A stretch of 11,340 bases of DNA from an uncultured delta proteobacterium (GTDB lineage: Bacteria > Myxococcota_A > Polyangia > Polyangiales > Polyangiaceae). Below, one piece after another: positions 1 through 7,360 of this stretch. Location of the stretch: NCBI GenBank assembly GCA_903893335.1, contig CAITLX010000465.1, positions 1-11,340 of the forward strand, read 5' to 3'. How positions within the stretch are numbered: the first letter of the stretch is position 1; every line of letters starts with the position of its first letter. The position numbers were made by a program, and so were the translations under genes. A model generated the notes under the pieces. That model did no database searches. It was not told where the DNA came from and saw nothing but the letters and a program-made list of their open reading frames with translations.

Positions 1-45
1 ATCGACCGCCGCACGCTCCAGCGCAAGCTGCGCCGCTCCGTTTGA
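1..45 (+). CDS. 3' end of a RegA/PrrA/ActR-like response regulator (partial)
   Basis: Only the last 14 codons and a TGA stop are visible, reading IDRRTLQRKLRRSV. The RRTLQRKL core is the recognition-helix end of Fis-type helix-turn-helix domains. It is especially typical of the C-terminus of RegA/PrrA/ActR response regulators, the DNA-binding half of RegB/RegA redox two-component systems, which in proteobacteria control oxidases including cbb3. NtrC-family activators end with a similar Fis-type helix, so the exact family cannot be fixed from this fragment. It lies on the same strand as the cbb3 operon, about 100 nt upstream of ccoI. Redox control of that operon is inference from position and family only. 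The frame is supported by G/C-rich third positions and the clean stop. Confidence 0.6.
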   Translation: MDRRTLQRKLRRSV

Positions 46-59
46 ACTTCTTCACAATC

Positions 60-80
60 CACGCGCAGAGTCTGCGCGTG
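60..80. promoter_or_regulatory. 21-bp perfect palindrome (operator or intrinsic stem-loop)
   Basis: Arms CACGCGCAGA (60-69) and TCTGCGCGTG (71-80) are exact reverse complements around a single G at 70. As RNA this would be a 9-bp stem with a 3-nt loop. It begins 15 nt after the stop of the upstream regulator gene. No T-run follows (next bases CCCGCAATCG), so it is not a textbook intrinsic terminator; an operator for a dimeric regulator is equally possible. The dyad is visible directly; its function is inference. Confidence 0.45.
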
Positions 81-82
81 CC

Positions 83-95
83 CGCAATCGTTGCG
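83..95. promoter_or_regulatory. 13-bp dyad next to the larger palindrome
   Basis: CGCAA (83-87) and TTGCG (91-95) are inverted around TCG. This places a second dyad 3 bp from the 60-80 palindrome in the gap between the regulator gene and ccoI. Two neighbouring dyads fit a protein-binding region, but a 5-bp arm is short enough to occur by chance in this sequence. Confidence 0.25.
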
Positions 96-138
96 CCGCT
101 CGTGCCCTGTTCCTTTGTTATTTCGAAAGGTTATCGTC

Positions 139-167
139 TTGACGCACGGTGGCATATCGGTTGCGAT
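139..167 (+). promoter_or_regulatory. weak sigma70-like promoter candidate for the cco operon
   Basis: TTGACG at 139-144 matches five of six bases of the -35 consensus. With a 17-bp spacer it is followed by TGCGAT (162-167), which matches only three of six -10 positions. The surrounding stretch 108-150 is noticeably richer in A/T than the rest of the window, as expected near a promoter. If it is real, transcription would start after the GTG at 149, and ccoI translation would have to begin at a later in-frame codon such as the TTG at 215. Low-confidence suggestion. Confidence 0.2.
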
Positions 168-2629
168 TGACGCCCGCTTCGGGGGACCGCTGCACGCATC
201 GAGTCGCCGCACCGTTGGAAACGACCGTCCCCACCTTCGCGCGAGCCGCCCTGCCCGCACCTCCGCCGTCGCCCGTCGCGGCGGCTGCGTCGTGCCTGCA
301 CTGCGGCACCCCGCTCGCGAGCGGAGCGTCGTCTCGCTACTGCTGCCTCGGCTGCGAGCTCGTGCGCTCGCTGCTCCAGCAAGAGGGGCTCGACCGCTAC
401 TACGCGCTGCGCGGCGAGCGCGGCCAGCCGGTCGCCGCCGCGTCCGAGCGCCGCGACCGCAAGTGGCTCGAGCCGTTCGAAGCGCGCGTCGCGGCGGCCG
501 AGGGGCTCTGCCGGCTCGACCTCGACGTGCAGGGCATCCACTGCGCGGCGTGCGTGTGGCTCATCGAGCGCTGGTTCGAGCGCCAGCCGGGCGCGGTGCG
601 CATCGTCGTCAACCCCTCGCTCGGCAAGGCGCAGATGTCGGTGCGCCCCGCCTTCGCCCTCGGCGCGTTCGCCGACACGCTCGAGCGCTTCGGTTACCTG
701 CTCGGCCCCGCTCGCAAGCGCGCGGCCGCCGGGTCGAGCGAGCTGGTCACGCGCATGGGCATCTGCATCGCCCTCGCGATGAACGCGATGCTCTTCTCCA
801 TCGCGATGTACGCCGGCCTCACCGAGGGGCCGCTGCACCGCCTCTTCGCGACGCTCGAGTTCGCGCTCTCGCTCGCGAGCGTGGTCGTGGGAGGGCCCGT
901 CTTCTTCCGCTCCGCGTGGGCGGGGCTTCGCCGCGGCCTGCTCCACCTCGATCTGCCCATCGCCGCCGGCATCGCGCTCGCGTTCTCGAGCTCCGCGTGG
1001 TCGTTCTTCTCGCAGGCGCACGCGCGCACCTACTTCGACACCCTGAGCGTCTTCGTCGCGCTCATGCTCGTCGGCCGCTTCCTGCAAGAGCGCGTGCTCG
1101 AGAACAACAAGCGCTTCCTGCTCGAGAGCGACGGCACCGACGGGCTGCTCACGCGCCGCGTGCGCGACGGCCACGTCGAGACGGTCCGCTGCGCCGAGGT
1201 CGCGAGCGGCGACGTGCTGCTCGTCGCGCCGGGCGACCTGCTCCCGGTCGCCTCGGTGCTCGACGCCGACGAGGCCAGCTTCTCGCTCGACTGGATCGAC
1301 GGCGAGAGCGAGCCGCGCCGGTTCACGCGCGGCGCGACGGTGCCCGCGGGCGCCTTCCTCGGGGGCATCCGCCCCGTCGAGCTCGTCTCCGCGGAAGATT
1401 TCGCGGGCTCGCCGCTGGTCGATCTCGTGCGCGCGCCGGTCGAGCGCGAGGCCGACGAGGCGCGCGCGACCCCCTTCTGGCGCGTCTTCGCGCGCGTCTA
1501 CGTCGGCGCGGTGCTCGGCGTCGCGCTGCTCGCGTTCGGCTTCGCGTGGCTGCGCGCGCACGACCTCGCGCAGGCCACCTCGATCGTCACTGCGGTGCTC
1601 ATCGTCACCTGCCCGTGTGCGTTCGGCATCGCGACGCCGCTGGCGTACGAGATCGTGCTCGCGCGCCTGCGCCGCGCGGGGCTCTTCGTGCGCTCGGCGG
1701 GCTTCCTCGACCGCGTGGGGCGCGTGCGGCGCGTCGTCTTCGACAAGACGGGCACGCTCACCACCGGCGCGCTCGAGGTCGAGGACGCGAGCGCGCTCGC
1801 GTCGCTCACCGCCGGCGAGCTCGGCCTGCTCGCCAACCTGGCGCTGCGCACGCACCACCCCAAGGGGGCGGCCATCGCGCGCATCGTGCCGCGCGAGCAC
1901 ACGCGCTTCGAGCCCGGCCTCGCCGTCGAGGAGCACGCGGGGCGCGGCCTGTCGCTCGTGCACGGCGGCCACGAGTACCGTCTCGGCGCCCCCGCATGGG
2001 CCGCAGGGGGAGGGGAGCCGCCTCCAGGCGACGTGACGTTCGGCGTCGACGGCCGCGTGCTCGCCGCGTTCACCACCCGCGAAGAGGTGCGCACCGACGC
2101 GCGCGCCGAGATCGCCGCGCTCGTGCGCGAGGGCTACGACGTGCGCATCCTCAGCGGCGACGCGTCGCCCCGCGTCGCGGCCATGGCCGCCTCGTGCGGC
2201 CTCGCGCCCGACCGCGCGGTCGGCGCCTGCTCGGCCTCGGGCAAGGCCGGGTGGCTGCGCGAGCACGACGCGAAGGACACGCTGATGGTCGGCGACGGCA
2301 TCAACGACAGCCTCGCCGTCTCGGCCGCTTGGTGCAGCGGCACGCTCGCCATCGACCGCCCCTTCATGGCCGCGCGCAGCGACTTCTACCTCGTCACGGC
2401 CGGCCTCGCGCCCATCCGCCTCGCGCTGCGCGCGGGGCGATTGCTCGAGCGCACCGTGCGGCTCAACCTCGCGATGGCGCTCGCGTACAACGTCGCGGCC
2501 GTCGCGCTCGCCTTCGCCGGGCTCATGTCGCCGCTGCTGTGCGCGGTGCTCATGCCGCTCAGCTCGCTCACGGTCCTCTTCGCGACGATGGCGTCGCTCT
2601 CGAACAGGAGGGCGTCTTGGGCGTCTTGA
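149..2629 (+). CDS. ccoI: CcoI: copper-translocating P1B-type ATPase for cbb3 oxidase assembly
   Basis: Inner-membrane copper P-type ATPase (CcoI/FixI/CtpA group) that moves Cu to the CuB site of cbb3 oxidase. The 826-residue reading contains, in order: an N-terminal Cys-rich metal-binding region (CLHC at 49-52, CCLGC at 65-69); an HMA-type domain with the metal site HCAAC (131-135); membrane helices; an actuator-domain DGES (384-387), where many P-ATPases have TGES; the intramembrane CPC motif (488-490); the phosphorylation motif DKTGTLT (Asp532); the HP motif of P1B ATPases (H570-P571); GDGIND (715-720); and a last helix with the MxxSS of Cu-ATPases (M802, S805-S806). Length is usual for the family. 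The start is uncertain: in-frame candidates are GTG 149, TTG 161, TTG 167 and TTG 215, none with a well-placed Shine-Dalgarno. Residues before about 45 show no conserved feature. It overlaps ccoS, consistent with translational coupling. Confidence 0.95.
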   Translation: MAYRLRLTPASGDRCTHRVAAPLETTVPTFARAALPAPPPSPVAAAASCLHCGTPLASGASSRYCCLGCELVRSLLQQEGLDRYYALRGERGQPVAAASERRDRKWLEPFEARVAAAEGLCRLDLDVQGIHCAACVWLIERWFERQPGAVRIVVNPSLGKAQMSVRPAFALGAFADTLERFGYLLGPARKRAAAGSSELVTRMGICIALAMNAMLFSIAMYAGLTEGPLHRLFATLEFALSLASVVVGGPVFFRSAWAGLRRGLLHLDLPIAAGIALAFSSSAWSFFSQAHARTYFDTLSVFVALMLVGRFLQERVLENNKRFLLESDGTDGLLTRRVRDGHVETVRCAEVASGDVLLVAPGDLLPVASVLDADEASFSLDWIDGESEPRRFTRGATVPAGAFLGGIRPVELVSAEDFAGSPLVDLVRAPVEREADEARATPFWRVFARVYVGAVLGVALLAFGFAWLRAHDLAQATSIVTAVLIVTCPCAFGIATPLAYEIVLARLRRAGLFVRSAGFLDRVGRVRRVVFDKTGTLTTGALEVEDASALASLTAGELGLLANLALRTHHPKGAAIARIVPREHTRFEPGLAVEEHAGRGLSLVHGGHEYRLGAPAWAAGGGEPPPGDVTFGVDGRVLAAFTTREEVRTDARAEIAALVREGYDVRILSGDASPRVAAMAASCGLAPDRAVGACSASGKAGWLREHDAKDTLMVGDGINDSLAVSAAWCSGTLAIDRPFMAARSDFYLVTAGLAPIRLALRAGRLLERTVRLNLAMALAYNVAAVALAFAGLMSPLLCAVLMPLSSLTVLFATMASLSNRRASWAS
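2606..2611 (+). promoter_or_regulatory. Shine-Dalgarno AGGAGG that decides the ccoS start
   Basis: A full AGGAGG sits 5 nt before the TTG at 2617 and 14 nt before the TTG at 2626, favouring 2617 as the ccoS start. It lies inside the 3' end of ccoI. Confidence 0.6.
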
Positions 2630-2808
2630 CCCTGCAGATCTTCGTCAGCCTCACCCTCGTGGTCGGCTCGCTCATCCTCTTCGCCGTCAGCGCACGGCGC
2701 GGAGACCACGAGCACGCCGACCGGCTCGCCCTCTTTCCCATCGAGGACGACACGGGGCCGCATCCTGCGGCCCTCGCGCCCGCCTCGCCCCCGGAGAACG
2801 ATCGATGA
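2617..2808 (+). CDS. ccoS: CcoS: small cbb3 oxidase maturation protein
   Basis: A 63-residue single-pass membrane protein in the frame after ccoI. One N-terminal hydrophobic helix (about residues 4-24, with FVSLTLVVGSLILFAV) is followed by a short polar tail containing ADRLALFPIEDD. This matches the CcoS pattern: a helix, then a Leu/Phe segment ending in acidic residues. In other bacteria CcoS is required for insertion of heme and copper cofactors into CcoN. The TTG start at 2617 is chosen for its spacing to AGGAGG; the TTG at 2626 would give a TTGA overlap with the ccoI stop and is the alternative. The gene overlaps ccoI by 13 nt, and its TGA overlaps the ccoNO ATG (ATGA at 2805-2808), so the three are probably translationally coupled. 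The Ala/Pro-rich C-terminus (about residues 47-60) is longer than in many homologues. Confidence 0.85.
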   Translation: MGVLTLQIFVSLTLVVGSLILFAVSARRGDHEHADRLALFPIEDDTGPHPAALAPASPPENDR

Positions 2809-5162
2809 ACGCGCAATCGACCTCGACCGCCACCGCCAACGCGCGCGGCACGCGGCGCATCGTCTACGACGACGCCATCTCGCGTTGGTTCGTCACGGCC
2901 TCGCTCGGCTGGGGCGTCGTCGCGCTGCTGCTCGGCGCCATCATCGCGCTGCAGCTCGCCTTCTTCCAGGCCAACCTGCCGCCGTGGCTGTCGTTCGGGC
3001 GTCTGCGCCCGCTGCACACCAACGCCGCCATCTTCGCCTTCGTCGGCAACATGATGTTCGCCGGCGTCTACTACTCGACGCAGCGTCTGGTGAAGGCGCG
3101 CCTCTTCTCCGACGCGCTCAGCAAGTTCCACTTCTGGGGCTGGCAGCTCATCATCGTGTCGGCCGCGCTCACGCTCCCCTTCGGCATCACCGAGGGCAAG
3201 GAGTACGCCGAGCTCGCCTGGCCGATCGACCTCGCCATCGCGGTCGTGTGGGTCGCGTTCGCGATCAACTTCTTCGGCACGCTGTGGCGTCGCAACGAGA
3301 AGCACCTCTACGTCGCGATCTGGTTCTACATCTCGACGGTCGTCACCGTCGCGGTGCTGCACATCGTCAACTCGCTCGCGCTGCCGACCTCGCCGCTGCA
3401 CAGCTACTCGGTCTTCGCCGGCGCGCAGGATGCGCTCGTGCAGTGGTGGTACGGCCACAACGCCGTCGCCTTCTTCCTCACGACGCCGATCCTCGGCATC
3501 ATGTACTACTTCCTGCCGAAGGCGGCGAACCGGCCCGTTTACTCGTACCGGCTCTCGGTCGTGCACTTCTGGGCGCTCGTCTTCATCTACATCTGGGCCG
3601 GCCCCCACCACCTGCTCAACACCGCGCTGCCCGACTGGGCGCAGACGCTCGGCATGATCTTCAGCGTCATGCTCTGGGCGCCGAGCTGGGGCGGCATGAT
3701 CAACGGCCTGCTCACGCTGCGCGGCGGCTGGGCCGACGTTCGCAAGGACCCGGTCCTCAAGTTCTTCGCCGCGGGCGTCACGTTCTACGGCATGGCCACG
3801 TTCGAGGGCCCGCTGCTCTCCATCAAGAGCGTCAGCGCCCTCGCGCACTACACCGACTGGATCATCGGCCACGTCCACAGCGGCGCGCTCGGCTGGAACG
3901 GCTTCATGGCCGCCGGCATGTTCTACTGGATGGTGCCGCGCCTGTACGGCACCGAGCTGCACTCCAAGCGCCTCGCCGATCTCCACTTCTGGCTCGGCAC
4001 GCTGGGCATCCTGCTCTACGTCGTCTCGATGTGGTTCAGCGGCGTGACCCAGGGGCTCATGCTCCAGGGCGTCAACGCCAACGGCTCGCTCACGTACCCG
4101 TCGTTCGTCGAGACGCTCATCGCGATCAAGCCGATGTACTGGGTGCGCCTCGCGGGCGGCACCATGTACCTCGTGGGCCACGTGCTCATGGTCTACAACC
4201 TCTGGGTCACCGCTCGCTCGGGCAAGCCCGTCGAGGTGAGCATCGAGGTCCCCGAGCCCGAGGCCGAGGGCGCGCCCATCCCCTGGACGCGCATCGTGTT
4301 CGGCCCGCCGGTCGTCGTGTCGGCCGTCGTGCTCGCCGTGCTCGGCCTCGTGACGCTGTCCGACGGCCTCGGCGGCATCGCGTTCCTCGTGGTCGCGGCC
4401 GTCATCGGCGTCGGCGCGGTGTTCATCCTCAACCTGCGCAAGCGCACCGACGACGAGCGCTGGCACCACTGGCTCGAGGGGCGCGCGCTGCTCTTCACCG
4501 TGCTCACCGTCATCGCGGTGCTCATCGGCGGCGTCGCCGAGATCGTCCCCGCGCTCGTCATCAAGCCCGCCGAGGGCTCGCCCTCCGCGCAGCTCCCGTA
4601 CTCGGCGCTCGAGCTCGAGGGGCGTGACCTCTACGTGCGCGAGGGCTGCTACGTGTGCCACTCGCAGATGATCCGGCCGTTCCGCCACGAGGCGCTCCGC
4701 TACGGCGCGGTCAGCGAGCTCGGCGACTCGCGCTACGATCACCCGTTCCAGTGGGGCTCGCGCCGCACCGGGCCGGACCTCGCGCGAGAGGGCGGCAAGT
4801 ACCCGAACCTCTGGCACCTCGAGCACCTCAAGAACCCGCGCAACATCTCGCCGGGCTCCAACATGCCGCCCTACGCCTTCCTCGCGGAGGCGAAGGTCGA
4901 CTACGCCCGCACGGCCGACAAGGTGCGCGCGATGCGCACGCTCGGCGTGCCCTACACCGACGCCGAGGTGACCGGCGCCAGCGACGCTGCGCGCGCGCAG
5001 GCCGATGGCCTCGCGAAGGACCTCGCCGCCAACGGCGCGGGCATCGCGCCCGACAGCGAGATGGTCGCGCTCATCTCGTACCTGCAGCGCGTCGGCCGTG
5101 GCCCCAGGCCCCTCGCCGCCGCCGCCGTGCCCACCCCCGCGGTCAAGCCCGCCTCGCCGTGA
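2805..5162 (+). CDS. ccoNO: CcoNO: fused cbb3 cytochrome c oxidase subunits I and II
   Basis: 785 residues joining the catalytic subunit to the c-heme subunit. Residues 1 to about 475 are CcoN with about 12 helices. Visible ligands are His71 (low-spin heme b, in RPLHTN); His218, His268 and His269 (CuB, in WYGHN and WAGPHHL); Tyr262 (expected to cross-link to a CuB histidine); and His356 (heme b3) plus His358 (low-spin heme) in GHVHSG. From about 553, ERWHHWLEGRALLF then IGGVAEIVP matches the N-terminal anchor of CcoO. The c-type heme site is CYVCH (615-619), with Met687 in SNMPPY as probable axial ligand. Between the two parts (about 496-544) lie two extra hydrophobic segments not expected in separate CcoN or CcoO. 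The protein reduces O2 to water and pumps protons in the cytoplasmic membrane. The ATG at 2805 has GGAGA 7 nt upstream. Such fusions are known as 'cbb3-type subunit I/II'. Family call is secure; helix number is estimated by eye. Confidence 0.96.
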   Translation: MNAQSTSTATANARGTRRIVYDDAISRWFVTASLGWGVVALLLGAIIALQLAFFQANLPPWLSFGRLRPLHTNAAIFAFVGNMMFAGVYYSTQRLVKARLFSDALSKFHFWGWQLIIVSAALTLPFGITEGKEYAELAWPIDLAIAVVWVAFAINFFGTLWRRNEKHLYVAIWFYISTVVTVAVLHIVNSLALPTSPLHSYSVFAGAQDALVQWWYGHNAVAFFLTTPILGIMYYFLPKAANRPVYSYRLSVVHFWALVFIYIWAGPHHLLNTALPDWAQTLGMIFSVMLWAPSWGGMINGLLTLRGGWADVRKDPVLKFFAAGVTFYGMATFEGPLLSIKSVSALAHYTDWIIGHVHSGALGWNGFMAAGMFYWMVPRLYGTELHSKRLADLHFWLGTLGILLYVVSMWFSGVTQGLMLQGVNANGSLTYPSFVETLIAIKPMYWVRLAGGTMYLVGHVLMVYNLWVTARSGKPVEVSIEVPEPEAEGAPIPWTRIVFGPPVVVSAVVLAVLGLVTLSDGLGGIAFLVVAAVIGVGAVFILNLRKRTDDERWHHWLEGRALLFTVLTVIAVLIGGVAEIVPALVIKPAEGSPSAQLPYSALELEGRDLYVREGCYVCHSQMIRPFRHEALRYGAVSELGDSRYDHPFQWGSRRTGPDLAREGGKYPNLWHLEHLKNPRNISPGSNMPPYAFLAEAKVDYARTADKVRAMRTLGVPYTDAEVTGASDAARAQADGLAKDLAANGAGIAPDSEMVALISYLQRVGRGPRPLAAAAVPTPAVKPASP

Positions 5163-5176
5163 CCAGGAGCCGAACC

Positions 5177-5350
5177 ATGTTCTCCGCACTCTTTCACAAC
5201 AGTCCGCTGATCTTGTTCCCGGTCGTCGGCCTCGCGCTGTTCATCGTGGTCTTCGCCTCGGTGGTCGTGCGCACGTTCTCGCGCGGCCCCGACGCGTACC
5301 AGCGCGTGGCCGAGCTTCCCCTCGCGTCCGACGGAGGCGATCATGTCTGA
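5177..5350 (+). CDS. ccoQ: CcoQ: small cbb3 oxidase subunit
   Basis: 57 residues with one hydrophobic helix (about 11-32, LILFPVVGLALFIVVFASVV) and a short polar tail. Position between ccoNO and ccoP, size and topology identify it as CcoQ/FixQ, a single-helix subunit that stabilises the association of CcoP with the core. The usual FixQ-like pattern of a helix followed by a charged stretch is present (RTFSRGPDAY). The ATG at 5177 is chosen because AGGAG (5165-5169) lies 7 nt upstream; the longer open frame on its 5' side lies inside ccoNO and is not coding. It starts 14 nt after ccoNO and overlaps ccoP by 8 nt. Sequence conservation in this subunit is weak, so the call rests largely on context. 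Confidence 0.82.
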   Translation: MFSALFHNSPLILFPVVGLALFIVVFASVVVRTFSRGPDAYQRVAELPLASDGGDHV

Positions 5351-5936
5351 GCAGAAGTCGCAGCAGGGCGCCCCGCCGGGGTCGCGCGTCGTGCGTGAGG
5401 TCGATGGCATCCTCGAGGAGGACAACGAGCTGCCGCGCTGGTGGCTCATCGTGCTCTACGGCTCGATCGTCTTCGCGGCGTTCTACTGGATCGTCTACCA
5501 CCAGCTGAGCCTCGCCGAGAATCCGCTCGCGGCGTACCGCACCGAGGCGGCCGCGGTCGCCTCGGCCGACGCGGCGAGGGCGAGGGCAGCGGGGCCGGCC
5601 GACGAGGCCTCGCTCCTGAAGCTCTCGCACGACGAGGCGAGCCTCACGCAGGGCAAGACGACGTTCACCACGGTGTGCGCCGTCTGCCACCTGCCCACCG
5701 GCGGCGGCAGCATCGGCCCCAACCTCACCGACTCGGCGTGGCTGCACGGCGGGACGGCCGAGGCGATCTACCGCACGGTGCGCGACGGCTACGTCGAGAA
5801 GGGCATGGCCGCGTGGGGCCCGCAGCTCGGCGAGGAGAAGGTGCGCAGCGTCGTCGCCTACGTGCTCACGCTGCGTGACACCAACGTGGCGGGTGGTAAA
5901 GCCCCGCAGGGCGAGGTCGTGACCCCCTCGCCCTGA
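5343..5936 (+). CDS. ccoP: CcoP: mono-heme cytochrome c subunit III of cbb3 oxidase
   Basis: 197 residues. The N-terminus has the CcoP signature DGILEEDNELPRWW (21-34), followed by one membrane helix (about 35-53). An Ala-rich linker (66-90) leads to a single cytochrome c domain with CAVCH (112-116) and likely axial Met155 in EKGMAAWG. Classical CcoP is about 290-310 residues with two CxxCH motifs; here only one is present and the protein is correspondingly shorter, so it is mono-heme. The gene is intact, with no sign of a lost domain through frameshift. It would pass electrons from periplasmic donors towards the CcoO heme. The ATG at 5343 has GGAGG 5 nt upstream and overlaps the end of ccoQ by 8 nt. 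The stop is 11 nt before ccoG. Confidence 0.94.
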   Translation: MSEQKSQQGAPPGSRVVREVDGILEEDNELPRWWLIVLYGSIVFAAFYWIVYHQLSLAENPLAAYRTEAAAVASADAARARAAGPADEASLLKLSHDEASLTQGKTTFTTVCAVCHLPTGGGSIGPNLTDSAWLHGGTAEAIYRTVRDGYVEKGMAAWGPQLGEEKVRSVVAYVLTLRDTNVAGGKAPQGEVVTPSP

Positions 5937-5947
5937 GGGCTTCGACC

Positions 5948-7345
5948 TTGGCCGTGCACCTACCCGTCGTCCGCGCGCGGGGCTCCCTGCGCGCGGACGG
6001 CTCCCGGGCTCGCATCATCCCCGCCGACGTGACGGGGCGCTTCACGCGGCTTCGTCGCGCGGCGTTCGCCCTCCAGCTGGCGATCGGCCTGGCGATGCCC
6101 TGGATCACCATCCGCGGAAATCCGGCGGTCTGGCTCGACGTGCCAGGCCGCCGCTTCTTCCTGTTCGGCGCGACGTTCAACGCGCAGGACACCTGGCTGA
6201 TGGTGCTGCTCTTCATCACCATCGGCGTCTCGCTCATCGCCGCGACGGCCATGCTCGGCCGCGCGTGGTGCGGGTGGAGCTGTCCGCAGACGGTCCTGCT
6301 CGAGGGCATCTTCCGCCCCATCGAGCGGCTGCTCGAGGGCTCGCGCGAGGCGCGCCTGCGCCGCGACGCGGCGGGCTTCTCGGCGGGTCGCACGCTTCGC
6401 AAGCTGGTCAAGCACGCCAGCCTGGCCGCGATGGCCATCTTCCTCGGCCACGTCATCGCGGCCTTCTTCGTCACGCCCGCGGGGCTGCTCGTCTTCGTGC
6501 GGCTCGGGCCGTCGGCCCACCCCGAGGCCTTCGGCTGGGTGGTCGCGATCTCGGCGCTGCTCTACCTCGACATGGCGTTCTTCCGCGAGCAGATCTGCGT
6601 CTTCATCTGCCCGTACGGTCGGCTCCAGTCGGTGCTGCTCGACCCCCAGTCGCTCATCATCGGCTACGACGAGAAGCGCGGAGAGCCCCGCGGCAAGGCC
6701 GCCGACGCGAGCGCCGGCGCGTGCGTCGACTGCGGGCGCTGCGTGGTCGTGTGCCCCACCGGCATCGACATCCGCGACGGCCTGCAGCTCGACTGCATCG
6801 CCTGCACGCAGTGCATCGACGCCTGCGACGACATCATGGACAGGCTCGGTCGCCCGCGTGGCCTCATCCGCCTCGACTCCGAGGACGGCCTCGACGGCGG
6901 CAAGACGCGCCTCTTGCGGCCGCGCACCGTCGCCTACTCGCTGCTCTTCTGCGCGGCGCTCGGCGCCACCATCTTCACGGTGGGGCGCAACGCCACGTTC
7001 GAGGCCAACCTGCTGCGCCAGACCAACCTGCCCTTCGTCGTCGAGGGCGGCGTCGTGCGCAACGCCTTCCGCGTGCACCTGGTCAACAAGCGCTCGGTGC
7101 CGGTGGGCTACACCCTGAAGGCGGTCGTGCCCGATGGCGTGACGGTCGTGATGCCGATGCCGACGGTGCGCCTCGACGCCCTCACGGGCGCCGACCTGCC
7201 GATGTTCGTGATGGCCGACGCCGCGACGCTCCGCGGGCAATTTCCCGTGAAGGTGCGCATCGAGGCGGAGGGGGACGCCCTCCACGGGCGCGAGGTCACG
7301 GCCCCGTTCCTGGGGCCTTCTGCCCCGGCCTCGCCGCCTCGGTAG
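5948..7345 (+). CDS. ccoG: CcoG: polyferredoxin-like membrane protein of cbb3 oxidase assembly
   Basis: 465 residues of the CcoG/RdxA/FixG family. Membrane helices occupy about 39-55, 80-104, 158-185 and 195-212. Cys pairs in CGWSC (108, 112) and CVFIC (217, 221) flank conserved PQ and PYGRLQ segments. A double [4Fe-4S] ferredoxin domain follows: Cys259/262/265/269 then Cys283/286/289/293, the first group ending in CP. One more helix (about 329-346) precedes a C-terminal Ig-like region (about 350-450) of the FixG C-terminal type. CcoG is reported to reduce Cu(II) to Cu(I) for hand-over to CcoI. The TTG at 5948 is preferred because AGGG (5936-5939) lies 8 nt upstream; a GTG at 5954 is the alternative, with poorer spacing. 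It is the last gene of the cco operon, and placement after ccoP rather than beside ccoI is a variant of the common ccoGHIS arrangement. Confidence 0.95.
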   Translation: MAVHLPVVRARGSLRADGSRARIIPADVTGRFTRLRRAAFALQLAIGLAMPWITIRGNPAVWLDVPGRRFFLFGATFNAQDTWLMVLLFITIGVSLIAATAMLGRAWCGWSCPQTVLLEGIFRPIERLLEGSREARLRRDAAGFSAGRTLRKLVKHASLAAMAIFLGHVIAAFFVTPAGLLVFVRLGPSAHPEAFGWVVAISALLYLDMAFFREQICVFICPYGRLQSVLLDPQSLIIGYDEKRGEPRGKAADASAGACVDCGRCVVVCPTGIDIRDGLQLDCIACTQCIDACDDIMDRLGRPRGLIRLDSEDGLDGGKTRLLRPRTVAYSLLFCAALGATIFTVGRNATFEANLLRQTNLPFVVEGGVVRNAFRVHLVNKRSVPVGYTLKAVVPDGVTVVMPMPTVRLDALTGADLPMFVMADAATLRGQFPVKVRIEAEGDALHGREVTAPFLGPSAPASPPR

Positions 7346-7360
7346 TCCCCCCCGGAGGCG
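7335..7360 (+). terminator. weak hairpin at the end of the cco operon
   Basis: CGCCTCGG (7335-7342) can pair with CCGGAGGCG (7352-7360) as an 8-bp stem with one bulged G and a 9-nt loop spanning the ccoG stop codon. No U-tract follows, so termination is uncertain. Together with the roughly 120-nt gap after it, it may mark the operon end. Confidence 0.25.

Noticed and set aside
112..130. CCTTT...AAAGG inverted repeat in the A/T-richer stretch before ccoI
   Set aside because: Only 5-bp arms with a 9-nt gap; too weak to call a terminator or operator.
46..214. FNR/Anr-type box (TTGAT-N4-ATCAA) upstream of ccoI, which is common before cbb3 operons
   Set aside because: No sequence close to the consensus was found on reading this region, so anaerobic FNR control is not claimed.
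91..2616. A long + strand frame covering all of ccoI in another register
   Set aside because: The translation is Arg/Ala-rich and without motifs. Only its 3' end (2617-2808) is real and is called as ccoS.
2568..5189. An 873-codon open frame antisense to ccoNO
   Set aside because: Composition is Asp/Glu/His/Arg-rich low complexity without domains; the + strand encodes the unmistakable CcoNO. High G/C makes long spurious antisense frames common.
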